DNA from: Elymus sibiricus | Lineage: Eukaryota > Streptophyta > Magnoliopsida > Poales > Poaceae | DNA: 64,000 nt | Assembly (NCBI GenBank): GCA_039707655.1 | Contig: CM077667.1 | Coordinates: 544,588,222-544,652,221 of the forward strand | Reading direction: 5' to 3' | In this document: in pieces, positions 23,488-34,082 of the stretch | Position numbering within the stretch: the first letter of the stretch is position 1 | Layout of the letters: each line of letters starts with the position of its first letter | Notes under the pieces: model-generated | Told to the model about the DNA's origin: nothing | What the model saw: the letters and a program-made list of their open reading frames with translations, nothing else | Database searches by the model: none | Program-made: the position numbers and the translations under genes

Positions 23488-24437
23488 TAGTGGCGGAGAC
23501 AAGGGGGGGGGGGGGGGGGGCGAGCAGGGGCCTGGCCCCCCCTAACGATCGACAAATACTCACGAAGCTACGAGTAATTAGCGAGCAGATTGAACGCATA
23601 TACGTACTTGGCCCCCCTTAACTCCAACGGAGTCTATAAATCTGAAAAGAAAAAGGCCCATAGGAGAGCCCACGCATGGTCATGGCCTGCTAGCCCCTCT
23701 GTTTCCTTAGAAAAGGCCCCTACCAGCGTGATTAACTTGTGAACTGAGGCCATTAGCGCTGCCGGCGGTCGCTGCCTCCGGCCCTTCCTGCTCGTGAAGT
23801 CGATTAAACTAGGGGACACCAGCTGCGTGACAGGCAAATCATCCTACAGATACACTCTGTCAATTCTCTAGCGGTTCAGCTCCAAGGTCCAAGGTTAGCA
23901 CTATCGAGTGTCTACTAATCCCTGCGAATTCTAATTTTATATGTGTTGAAATTGCACGTTCAGTTTTAATTATTTTAATAGTGTGATCTACAATGATAAT
24001 TCTTTTTAAGTTCCTTAGATTGTCGGATCTACAATGTGGTGATGAAGAGAAAAAAGCGGCCACACACAATAAAATTTAATTCAATTTTTAAGTATGTTAT
24101 TTCGAGATCTCGGTCTATTGAAAAGTTTTATAAGGCCAACATGGAAGTTACGAATCCAAGTGCAGTAGGAGACGATTTCCTTCAAAATTACATGATAATA
24201 TACATATAGATAGAGAATTACGTAGCAACTAGGTTATCTTTCGATGAAATTATTTATATTTCGATCTTATTAACAATTGTAGAGGCAAATTTAAACATAT
24301 TTAGCTATGTTTTAGTAGTGTTGAAACAAACGGAAAAACCATTACTGTAGTACAGGGGGGCATTTTTTTGTATTGCATGATTTTTTTTCCCGACTTTGCT
24401 TGGCCCCGCCTATACCTAAATCCTAGCTCCGCCCCTG
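23488..24437. mobile_element. hAT-like non-autonomous element
   Basis: The ends TAGTGGCGGAGACAAGG and CCTAGCTCCGCCCCTG are imperfect inverted repeats of a CAGGGGCGGAGCTAGG terminus. It is flanked by GTTGCGCC (23480-23487) and GTTGCGCT (24438-24445), an 8-bp target duplication with one mismatch. A run of about 18 G lies just inside the left end. There is no coding content; the interior is AT-rich. Confidence 0.78.
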
Positions 24438-24445
24438 GTTGCGCT

Positions 24446-24837
24446 GACGCCGACAGGACTGCCGTGTTGCAACCTTGGGGTCCGGCAGGGCGGTGCACTC
24501 CGAGCAGCCGGCTCTGTTGGCCACCGGAGCTACGCATGGCATGGAGGAGCAAAACGATGACGGGGGGCAGGAGATATTTTCTGGAGGGCTGGGGAAGAGA
24601 AGGAGGTGCCACTGGGGAGGCGCCATGGGGAGGATGCGTCTGCGTGTAGTGCGGCTCGTAGGCGAGGATGGAGGAGGCTTTGACCAAACGACTTGTTTAG
24701 TTCCTATTCACCTGAAATCACGCCTGAAAAAAAATGGGATGATAAGATCTAAGATGGGATAAAATCACGCCTGATCAGTTGGGGTCGTTAGCTCCAACAA
24801 ACTGATCTCCTTAATCTTTATCGAACCGGGACGCTGC
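24446..24837. other. Unassigned sequence upstream of cupin relic
   Basis: The first 60 bases continue the GCTACAACC-type repeat. The rest probably includes the promoter region of the cupin relic; CACGCCTGA occurs twice (24719 and 24765). Confidence 0.4.
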
Positions 24838-24845
24838 TATAAATA
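24838..24845 (+). promoter_or_regulatory. TATA box of cupin relic
   Basis: TATAAATA lies 79 bases upstream of the ATG at 24924, a normal distance for a plant gene with a short leader. Confidence 0.6.
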
Positions 24846-24923
24846 ACAAATCTTCCACAGCCACCTCCTCCATCCAATCTGATTCACATATTTCTCTTCC
24901 ATAACCTCATCATCTCAATAACG

Positions 24924-25720
24924 ATGGTGCAGCGCAGCTCCAACGCCGAGGAGATGTGGAAAGACCTGTCGCCCAAGGCCTATGTCTGGACGCCGGCAGA
25001 CCTGCCCTTGCTCGGCGCTACCTCCATCGCCGCTGCCAAGCTGCACCTGTGCATCCGCGGGATCCTCCTCCCAAGCTACTCCGAGTCGTCAAAGGTGGCT
25101 TACGTGCTCCAGGGCGCCGGCGCCTGCGGCCTCGCGCTCCCGGATGCCGCCGCCGAGAAGGTGATCCCGGTCAAGGAGGGTGATGCGCTCGAGCTCCCCT
25201 TAGGCGCCCTCACCTGGTGGCACAACGCCAAGGGATCCTCCACAGAGCTGGTGATTCTCTTCCTCGCCAACACGTCCAAGGGCTACACCACCGGCCGATT
25301 CGCCAAGTTTCAGTTCCAGCTCCCAGGTGACATGGACATCTTCGCGGGATTCTCCACGGAGTTCTTCGCGCGTGCCTGGGTCATTGACCAGGAGTCCGCG
25401 GACAAGATCCTGTCCACAAAGCCCGGCTACTACATCCTGAAGATCGCCGCCGGACGCTTCATGCCGGAGCCGTGGCTGAGGACCGGGAGGAGCTGCTGCT
25501 CAATTGGCTGGAGGTTCCGCTGGAAGTGGATATCCCGGAAGGCGGCCGCGTGGTGGTACTCAACACGGCGAACCTGCCGCTGGTGAAGAAGGTCGGGCTG
25601 GGCGCCGACCTGGTCGCCTGTGGGCATCGACGGCGAGATGCCTCTTCATTGCGCCCAGAATCTTCATCGTCTCCAAGATGGCCGATGACTCCCAAAAATA
25701 CGTCCTGTTTTTTATTACTG
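24924..25720 (+). pseudogene. 11S-globulin-like cupin protein, pseudogene
   Basis: From MVQRSSNAEEMWKDLSPKAY the frame encodes one complete N-terminal cupin domain (about residues 20-140: SSKVAYVLQGAGACGLALP, VKEGDALELPLGALTWWHN, ELVILFLANTSKGY). This matches the small legumin/glutelin-like cupins of grasses, which are two-cupin proteins of about 350 residues. At about 25468 the frame shifts; the following linker (REELLLNWLEVPLEVDIPEG, NTANLPLVKKVGLGADLV) continues in another frame. Immediately after GADLV most of the second cupin is missing: the next recognisable piece (FIAPRIFIVSKMADDS, near 25650) belongs far further along the family alignment. So it carries a frameshift and an internal deletion of about 80-100 codons or more. 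Promoter and start are intact, so a truncated transcript is possible. Confidence 0.8.
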
Positions 25721-26234
25721 TATTATTTTTGTCCTCTTTCGATTTGCTGTATATTTTCTTGCCACGTACAACCATGTCAAGCACTACTCTAGGAGTACCA
25801 ACTGAACGTTTGAGGCATGTGTGTATCAGATCTCGTAGGATTATTTTTGTTCGGTATATATTGTTTCAATTTTATGAAATTCATTTCCTACTATAGAAAT
25901 AGCCTTATACAGCATTTTTAGATGTACGTGGTCCTAATTTGTCACATAATTTTGTGGCATTCTTTTCCCTTTCTGAATTAAAATTTTCCTGCTACGTGCA
26001 TTTTCAAGTTTACCTAGGAGGGACAGGGAACGCCTTTTGCATTTTCGTAGTAAGAATATAGGGAAATATAAAGCAAATGTATCGCACTAGAGGAAACGCC
26101 TAGAGTTTTCTATCGGCCACCCAGCGAAAAGGCATTTTTTTTTTGACGTGGCTAGGCAGCGCCCGTGCGCTCGATGAGGTGCTTAGGCGCTCCTCCCATA
26201 AAAGGCAGGTACAGTTTAATCACACCTCACGTAC
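25721..26234. other. Unassigned sequence downstream of cupin relic
   Basis: It probably includes the old 3' untranslated region. AT-rich, with a T-run at 26136-26144. No gene seen. Confidence 0.4.
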
Positions 26235-27885
26235 TAAAAGAAAAAAAAGCACCTGGTCCCCTGTGTCTGCTCGCGCCCTCCCGCCCAACAATTCCTCAGT
26301 AAGATTCTCGTGCATTCATTTATTTGTGCTTTCAAAAAATTAAAAAATCCATAACTTTTGATTCGAGTGTCGGAATTCAAAACCGTTTTCACCATTGGAT
26401 TTCTTGCGACGGATGGTTCAAAACTAGATCCCATATGGGTAGGTTTTGACAAACTTTTTAAATGGGCAACTTTGGGTGCAATGGAGGCAACTTCAGTGCT
26501 ATAGTGAAGCAACTCCTTCTTTTTGGTCTAGTAGGGCTACCCCTTAGGTTGGTTTGTGTACAAACGAGAAAATCACATGAAACATGGGTCACCTTTAGTG
26601 CTACATGCAATCAACTTCACTAGGCTATTTGTACTTGTGAATTTTTGCTAATATTACCCCAACCTGCCTATTACGGCTGCTCAATTGCCTATCATTGATC
26701 GTGAGTTGCCTATAGTTGAGCCACCATTGCCTACAAAGATTTTGAAATTGCCTGGTCTGGACGCCTAGTTGCTTGCTATTGGTAATTAGTTGCCTACCAT
26801 TGCTTCTTAGTTGCCTAACTTTGTAAATTAGTTGCCTAAAATATTAAGAAGTTGTTTATCTTTGTTTTTTGAAGTTGCCTACAAACATTATGAAGTTGCC
26901 TGCTGGTGATGCTTAGTTGCCCGCCATTACTGTTTCAATTGCCTACAATACATTATCCCAACTTGCCTATCATGGCTGCTCAAATTGCCTACGATTGATG
27001 CTCAGTTGCCTATAAATACTATGAAATTGCCTACCATTGATTCCCAGTTGCTTGCTATTGGTAATTAGTTGTCTATCGTCGCTGCTCAGTTGCCTATAAA
27101 TAGTTAAATACTATGAATTTCCTACCACACGGTTGTGTGCTATTGATAATTAGTTGCCTACCATTGCTTATCAGTTGCCTAATTTTGCAAATTAGTTGCC
27201 TACAAATATTGTGAGGTTGCTTATCATTGTTTTTCTAAGTTGTCTATAAACACTCTGAAGTTGCCTACCGGTGATGCTTAGTTGCATGTCATTACTCTTT
27301 CAGTTGCATAAAATACATTGAAAAGTTATCCATAAGTGTTGCTAAGTTGCTTACCATATCGAAAATTATTTTATACAACCAAGGATGATGCTAAGCTACT
27401 CACTAGTCATGGCGGGCATCTTAGGATAAATGTTAGCCTACCTCGAAAACTAGGTTGCCTACAATACTATCAACTTGGAGGCGAAGCTAGTTATGGTTGG
27501 AATCTTAAAAATCAAGCTAGTTAACTTGGTAGTTATGGCAGTTAACTTCGAATGGGATTTTCGACGACACACAGTCATCCTAAGCAGACTAATAATAAGT
27601 TGCTCTCCTATAGCACTAAAGTTGCTTCCGTTTCATCCAAAGTTGCTCATAAAAAAAGTTAGTCAAAACATATTCATATGGGATCTAGTTTTGAAGAGCT
27701 CATCGCGAGGAACCTAGCTATGAAAACAAATCTTAATTATGATGGTCAGTTCAAAAGTTATAGAATTTTGAAATTCTGGAAATGCAAATTAAATGCATGC
27801 AACGTGATATCTTGCTAGGTAATTAAAGGATGGGTGGAGGCGCAGAGACGTGGTGGACAGGTGCTTTTCCTGCGAGTTAATTCCA
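26235..27885. mobile_element. Foldback / Mutator-like element with long inverted termini
   Basis: About 26235-26520 is repeated inverted at about 27590-27885. Matching phrases include CATAACTTTTGATTCGAG against the complement of CAAAAGTTATAG, the pair AAAACTAGATCCCATATG / CATATGGGATCTAGTTTTGA, and AGCACCTGGTCC against GGACAGGTGCT. The interior (26520-27590) consists of the word AGTTGCCTA repeated more than twenty times with 15-35-base spacers. No transposase is present. The ends were placed by eye and no target duplication was identified, so the superfamily is a guess. Confidence 0.7.
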
Positions 27886-28011
27886 TTCTGTGGGTTGTCT
27901 ATTAGGAACCACATGCGAGAAAGTGAGGCGGGAGACAAGAGCATACCATCCCTTGTCGTGTAGCGCGTGCGCCAGCCACAACGAAATCGTGCAGCTGCAC
28001 GATCTAGCATT

Positions 28012-29036
28012 TAGGTTTTTTTTTTTTGAAGAGGGAACGGCCCGAAGGCCTAGATACTGCATTAATATTCCAGCGGTGTGGTACAACTTACAGAAAGGAC
28101 CTTCAAAAATATAACAAAATTAAAACAGTCCTTTACAATTAGAGAACAAACCCTAGACGAAAAAGAAGAAAAGCAATCGAGTCCTTGGTTGCCGCTGAAG
28201 AAAGGAGGCCTCAAACGACAACCTCCCATACGAACATCGGGGACGAAACCACTTGATGCACGGCGGAAGTGAAGCACCACCGCGAGTTCTCCAGAATGCC
28301 TCCGATGGAGGTTGATGAAGACCTGACGTAACACCGGGGTCAAGGTTCAGAGCTGCTTCCTGCCAGCATGTTGAGTCGGCAGCCAAACACGGACCACCGA
28401 GAATGTTCTCCGGCTATGCGCAGTATCACAACTTTCCCGACGTCCTCTTCCACCGCAGGTCACCGCAGCCATCAACCCCTTCCCCTAGCCACCACGTCAG
28501 GCTAGAAGGGGGAGCAAAGCAGCAGCACAACAGAAGCAGAGAAGGAGAAAACGACACTTATTGAATCGAGCCACAACCGAGCACCCACGAACCGACTTCC
28601 TCCTCGGAAGCACAGCGGAGGTACTGAGCCGCCACCATCCAGCGCAGCACCTCAGCACCAGGACGGACAAGCTCGAAAAGACAGGGAGGACGGCCTTATT
28701 TTTGAAGATCTCTCGCCCTAGCTCCGCCGCTTGCAGAGCAACTCCCGCCATCGGAGATGCACAACAGCAAAAACCAAGACGAGCAGGCACCAGTCGGCCG
28801 ATGGGAGCCAGTGCACTACTCCAATACGCCACTAAGTGACAAATATCACACCTATTATACAGCCTAACTACGCCGGCGTCCGTCCTCGGCCATCTCCAAC
28901 TGGCAACGCTGGCCGGAAAGACCTCGGGCCGCCCCGGAGGGAGGAATTGAAAGAAGTGGCTCTCAAGGATAGAGGAGAGAGAAAGGAAAGGGGGGGACGG
29001 TATCTTCAAAACAGGGTTGTAGATAACATCATCTGA
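28012..29036 (-). mobile_element. Retroposon-like sequence with poly(A) on minus strand
   Basis: It begins on the plus strand with a T-run (28016-28027) followed by GAAGAGGGAACGGCCCGAAG, comparable to the 3' end of the LINE at 29733. The following kilobase has no stop-free frame with a known domain; the 170-residue minus frame at 28497-29009 has no motif. It could be a LINE tail or a SINE-like derivative. Target duplications were not found. Confidence 0.45.
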
Positions 29037-29473
29037 TAATGTCGCGTAAAAGGCTATAAGTTGTGCTTATGGTGTGTGGCGCATCATGAACCTGTGGCAC
29101 TCGGTGTGCAGCCACGTACGTCGTGGCAAGCCCAAAAAATATGTGGCATACCGAAAACACTCTGCGTACCCTGCACTAAGCCATGTGTCCTCGTAGCACA
29201 CAGGGCATACAGCTGTGCCACGTGGACCTGGCAGTCGAAGGTCACCGTGCCATGACGATGTCATATGTGAGCCGTTCACCATCCCCACACGTAGTATGCC
29301 TTTCAATAGCACACATGGCGTAACTGCGGTGTTCAGCCTTTGTCTGCAGGTCGTTGGCTGTTGTTCACACGTAGCTCCGGCGCCAGGTGGTCGTCCGGAT
29401 TATGATGTGGTCGTGCGGATTCAGTTGCCTCCGTTAGCGTCAACAGTCATGGTTCACCTACCTCGTGCAGCAC
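29037..29473. other. Unassigned sequence with CACACG/GTGGCAC words
   Basis: Short words such as GTGGCAC, CACGTA and AGCACACA recur, reminiscent of 560-1430. No gene is seen. Confidence 0.4.
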
Positions 29474-29732
29474 CTACCAGTGACAAAGGATAACGATGCA
29501 CGTATTTCTATTGTTGCTATTAAATATAAAACGATGGGGTCTAAACATATTGCTTGTCATACTTTGTCTACATTATATCATCTTAACTAAAGCGTTACTC
29601 TATTTGTTATGAACTTAATATCATAATTGCATGTTGGATAGAGGTTGATTGGTGGAGTAACAATATTAGATATAGGCAGGAGTCGGTCTATTTGTCACGG
29701 ACGTAATGTCTATGTAAATGATCATGCCCTGA

Positions 29733-32392
29733 TTTTTTTTTTGAACAGAGAAAGGCACCAACAGGTGCCAATATATTGAGCTCAAGTCAAAGTACCTTAC
29801 AGTTTACAAGATTTGCCTTAAGATGGAGAGGAGAAAACAGCAGAAGTAGAGAAAGAGAGCTGAATAGAAGCCCCATAAAACAGCAAGAAGAAAAATCCTT
29901 GCTGATGAAGAGCATGGCTAAAAAGCATGGCCAATGGAGGAAAAGAAGAAAAAAGAACTAAAGCTGCTGTCCAAGAAAGGAGACTAAGAAAGGAGGACCA
30001 GCAGCTCCATCGATGGACATTCAATTCTTCTTCTTCTCCAATCAACTGATCTGAACTGCAACAATCTGAGACCCTGAACAGCCCCTGAATATCTGAAGGA
30101 GCCGTTGCAAGCAACACCATGAGAATAATCTGCAAAGGTTTAATCAAATGCCGCTGCACCTGCAAAATAGAAATGAGTAGAGCTGCACAGGCCAGCAGAC
30201 CATTGCCCAATGAATTGCATCAGGAGTCAACAGAAGAAATGAACAGAGGGAGAGAGCAGAAAGCTTGAAACAACAACTCCCAGCTGAATGTCCTTTTTTC
30301 TTAAATGAGCATACTACCATTTCTAGAGGAACACCAGAAAAACATCAATCCTGAACTCTATTTCTGAATTTGAACAAAGAGCAAGACAATAGAGATCTTA
30401 AAAGCAGTAGACCATGTGTAACTGAATGCCTTCGGGCTGAAAAGAAGAAAGCAAGGCAGCCACTGGACAAGGATCATTTAAATGAGAACAATTACGGGTT
30501 TGTCCAGTTGATCTGAAGACCTGTTGCGCCAGATTGTGAGCAACACCATTGATATTTCTAGGAACATGAAACACCTGAGGGAGCAGATTTGTCGTGCTTT
30601 TAACAAAGTTAGCCAGCTCCTTCCTATTGCTGCAATGAGAATCAGAAATATTTCTAACAGCTGCAGCAGAAGCCAGTGTGAGACAGTCCATTAAAAAATA
30701 GGATTAATAAGATTCAAATGAGCAGCCAGCTGAGCAGCAGCAGAGAGGGTCACAGCCTCCGCTTGCAAAGGAGTTGAAGTAGGAGGGCTGAAGCTTGGAC
30801 CTGAATATTGATCTCACCTTGATCCAGAGGTATACAAATGAAGATACAAACACCTGTTCCTACCTGTCCTTGACCTATGTCTGGAATTTTGGATGATCTG
30901 AAAGTTGCATCAGAAAATATTTTTGTCCCACACACCATTAAATCAGATTTGAGAGTATGTCCCTGCATAGGAATAACATGAGAAGAGTTCTGATTATTAG
31001 AAGGAGACTGATTATTATGGTTATGAGGAAGATTCTCAGAGAAACCATAAATCAAATTTTCAGCGGTAATGTGAACCTGATAAGGAAGGTGCTTTTTCCT
31101 ATCAAACAGAAAATCATTCCTCGCTTTCCAAATACACCACAGGAAATTAAGAACATTTTGTATGGAAGCATGAGGATGATTCATGCGAGTAAGCACAATG
31201 AGAATGGAGTGCATATTAGAATGCCCTTGAACCAGGAGGTTAGATCTCAAAAACCAAGGGGCAGCAAACCAAGCTGCTCTAGCAAAATCCCAAAGGAAGA
31301 AGAGATGAAATTCATCCTCCTGATGAGAACATCTACAACAAGACTGAGAGATATGAATAGAAAATCTACCAGCTCTCATACCCATGGGTAAAGCCTTACG
31401 AAGGAGTCTCCCAAGCAAAGGTTTGAACTTTGGGCAGCAAATTTTTTTGTTTCCAAATGATGTTAATGAGGTTTTTCAAATCCGAGGAAATATCCAAAGG
31501 TGCATTTCTAGGCTGAGTATAAAGCTCCTGCAAGCATAATTTGTAAGCAGATTTAGTAGTGCAAATACCATTAGGAGCAAGAGGCCAACAAAGCAAATCA
31601 GGACCATCATCATCAATAATATCCGTGTTAATAATATGAGAGGCAAGAGGTTGCTGAAAAAGCGAGAAAACGAGGTGATGATTCTAGCATTTGTGATCGG
31701 GCAACCAAAGATCTTTAACCAACGAGGGATAAACAAATCCAGTTTGTTGTGGAATGACGTAATCATGAATAGAATGCCAGACATTACACCAAGGCGTGCT
31801 CCACAACGAAATGTTACCTTCAGTAAGTTGGTAAAACGCATTATCTTTTAGTTTAGGCAACATTTTCAAAACCGAGGCCCAAAAAGCGGATTTACGAGGA
31901 GTAACAGTGGGCCAAAAAGCAGATTTAGGAGGAGTAACAGTGGCTCTTCAAAACCGAGGCCCAAAAAGCAGATTTAGGAGATGGGGATGGGATCTAGGAG
32001 GGATGAGACCTAGAGAGAAGCAGGCAGTAGAGAGAGAGGATTGAGAGGATGAGGCGAGAAAGAAGGGGATACCCGGGCAGGAGGACGCAGTGAAGAATCC
32101 GATGGAGCCCAAGACTCAACAGCAAAGGAAACGAGAGAAGGGGATCTGGATGGGGCAAGACAAGAAGAGGAAGAGAAGAGCAGCAGCGGGGAAACAGCGA
32201 GGAGGAGGAGCAGGTTAGGGAACGGGAGGCGAGAGAGGAGATCAGCAAGGGAAAGGGAGCAGAAGAAACGGCATCACGCCATTCGCCAGACCATCGTCGG
32301 AAATCGCCAAAGTCGTCGCCTTGTCTACTAGTAGTAGTCTCTCCTCAGTATTCCAACTCAGAGGGGAGCTTGATAGATTTCGCAAGGAAGCA
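29733..32392 (-). mobile_element. LINE retrotransposon with internal deletion
   Basis: The T-run at 29733 is the poly(A) tail on the minus strand. Flanks ATCATGCCCTGA (29721-29732) and ATCATTCCCTGA (32393-32404) form a 12-bp target duplication with one mismatch. The 3' half codes for the end of a reverse-transcriptase polyprotein (next entry). The 5' part (about 31980-32392, minus) is a CT-rich leader-like sequence, and between the two most of ORF1 and the reverse transcriptase are missing. At 31862-31980 the phrase CCGAGGCCCAAAAAGC and partners are repeated three times at the deletion region. Confidence 0.82.
30398..31870 (-). pseudogene. LINE ORF2 C-terminal region (zinc-binding RVT and RNase H-like), broken
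   Basis: On the minus strand, MKMLPKLKDNAFYQLTEGNI (31869 down) begins the stretch after the reverse-transcriptase palm. It continues, in shifted frames, with ICTTKSAYKLCLQELY, NLLPKVQTFAW, and the zinc-binding part (SQSCCRCSHQEDEFHLFFLW) typical of zf-RVT. From about 31050 to 30400 follow pieces like an RNase H-type domain (ALTLASAAAVRNISDSHC region). At least two frameshifts separate the pieces. The catalytic palm itself is deleted, so the copy is dead. Confidence 0.78.
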
Positions 32393-32412
32393 ATCATTCC
32401 CTGAATAAAATC

Positions 32413-33262
32413 ATAATTATTCGCTTTTCTATCAGTTGCCCAATAGTAATTCATTTACCCACCGTATGTTATATTCTTGAGAGAGACGCCTCTAGTGAAA
32501 AATATGACCCCCCGGCTCTATTACACATATTTACTAAAACGCTATTTACCTTGTTGTAATTTATTTACTTTACATTTACTTTGTAATTTATCTACCAACC
32601 ACTATCTGATTTGATCCTTGCAATTAACGAGTACAAGGGGATTGAGAATCCTCTTGCCCACGTTGGGTGCAAATATTTGCTCTTGTGCGTGTAGGTACTG
32701 TCAACAGCGGTTGATTGCATGCTTCTTCTATTTGTTCGATAAACCTTGGTCCTCACTAAGGGAAATACTTGTTCCTACTCTACTAATTTATCCCTTCCTC
32801 TTTGGAAAAAATCCAATGCCTCTACAAAGTAGCAGAAGGATTTCATCGCTTTTCTATCAATTGCCCAATACTAATTCATTTACCCACCGTATGTTATATT
32901 CTTGAGAGAGACGCCTCTAGTGAAAAATATGACCCCCCCCCCCCCGACTCTATTACACATAGTTCCTAAAACGCTATTTACCTTGTTGTAATTTATTTAC
33001 TTTACATTTACTTTGTAATTTATCTACCAACCACTATAAGATTTGATCCTTGCAATTAACGAGTACAAGGGGATTGAGAATCCTCTTGCCCACGTTGGGT
33101 GCAAGTAGTTGCTCTTGTGCGTATAGGTACTGTCAACCGCGGTTGATTGCATGCTTCTTCTATTTCTTTGATAAACCTTCGTCCTCACTGAGGGAAATAC
33201 TTTTTCCTACTCTACTAATTTATCCCTTCCTCTTCTGAAAAAAACACAATGCCTCTACAAAG
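32413..33262. repeat. Tandem duplication of about 430 bp in 5' LTR
   Basis: 32413-32846 and 32847-33262 are two copies of the LTR 3' part (each contains TCTATCA(G/A)TTGCCCAATA and AACGAGTACAAGGGGATTGA). The 3' LTR has this part only once (38267-38678). Copy 2 has a C-run of 11 at 32934-32944. Confidence 0.9.
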
Positions 33263-33478
33263 TAGCAGAAGGATTTCTGGAGCCGTTGCCGGGGAATATC
33301 ATCAATCAACCTAAGGTTCTTACACACATTAGCATTTAATTTTCTACTTTTTTACTTTCTTTTATTTCTGGTTATATAAAAATAAAAAATACCAAAAGTA
33401 TTTGTGTTACTGTCTTTGTTTGTGTTGCCATGTGCCTTCTATTTGATTGCATCTTCGCTTGCTAAAAAACCTATTGAT

Positions 33479-34082
33479 ATGGATCCTCATCCAGTTGCTA
33501 ATCTTTTCAAAAGACCCTATTATGTTGAACAATTTGCTATTGAGTTGAGTGCACTTAATTATCTTTATGATGTTTTGCTTGAAAATCGTGAATCTGAAAT
33601 TGAGATGAAGTGTTCAAAAAAATTTATAAAGTGATTCATGGTAGTTCCTTGAATCAAAAGCATGATTGCAATGATGTTTGTATAAATTCTATTAAAGATA
33701 TGCAAAACTACAAGCTTGGGCATGATGACTTTGTCAGGTCCACTACTTATTGCAATAATCATGACTGGGGTGATGCTTCTTATGATCCTGAAAATTTATG
33801 TAAGCCTCGTGATGAATATGTTATTGATAATATTGTTTGCAATAATATTGAAAGTGGGTTTGAAAGAGTAACAACTTCAGGTAGGAATCCCACATATTTG
33901 GAGAGTGTTCAACCTTATGAAACTTTTGATAAAAGTGGGTTCGAGAGGTCATGACTTTAGTTGATGTTAATCCCACTATCTTGGAAGATTATAAAACTTT
34001 TATGCATGTGGATCAGGAAGAGAATATTCTATATGATATTGATGAATTTGATTATGATCCTACATGTAACTATGATGAGTGA
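33479..34082 (+). pseudogene. Open frame of unknown function in gag position, frameshifted
   Basis: ATG at 33479 starts MDPHPVANLFKRPYYVEQF. The frame shifts in an A-run at about 33620 (next part NDVCINSIKDMQNYKLGHDD) and again near 33945 (last part EENILYDIDEFDYDPTCNYD), stopping at 34080-34082. It is acidic and asparagine-rich, without a zinc knuckle or retroviral gag motif. Codon-like conservation across three frames suggests it was once translated. Its position right after the leader is where gag begins in other LTR elements. Confidence 0.55.

Noticed and set aside
28497..29009. 170-residue minus-strand frame
   Set aside because: Leucine/serine/cysteine-rich translation of GC-rich retroposon sequence; no known domain.
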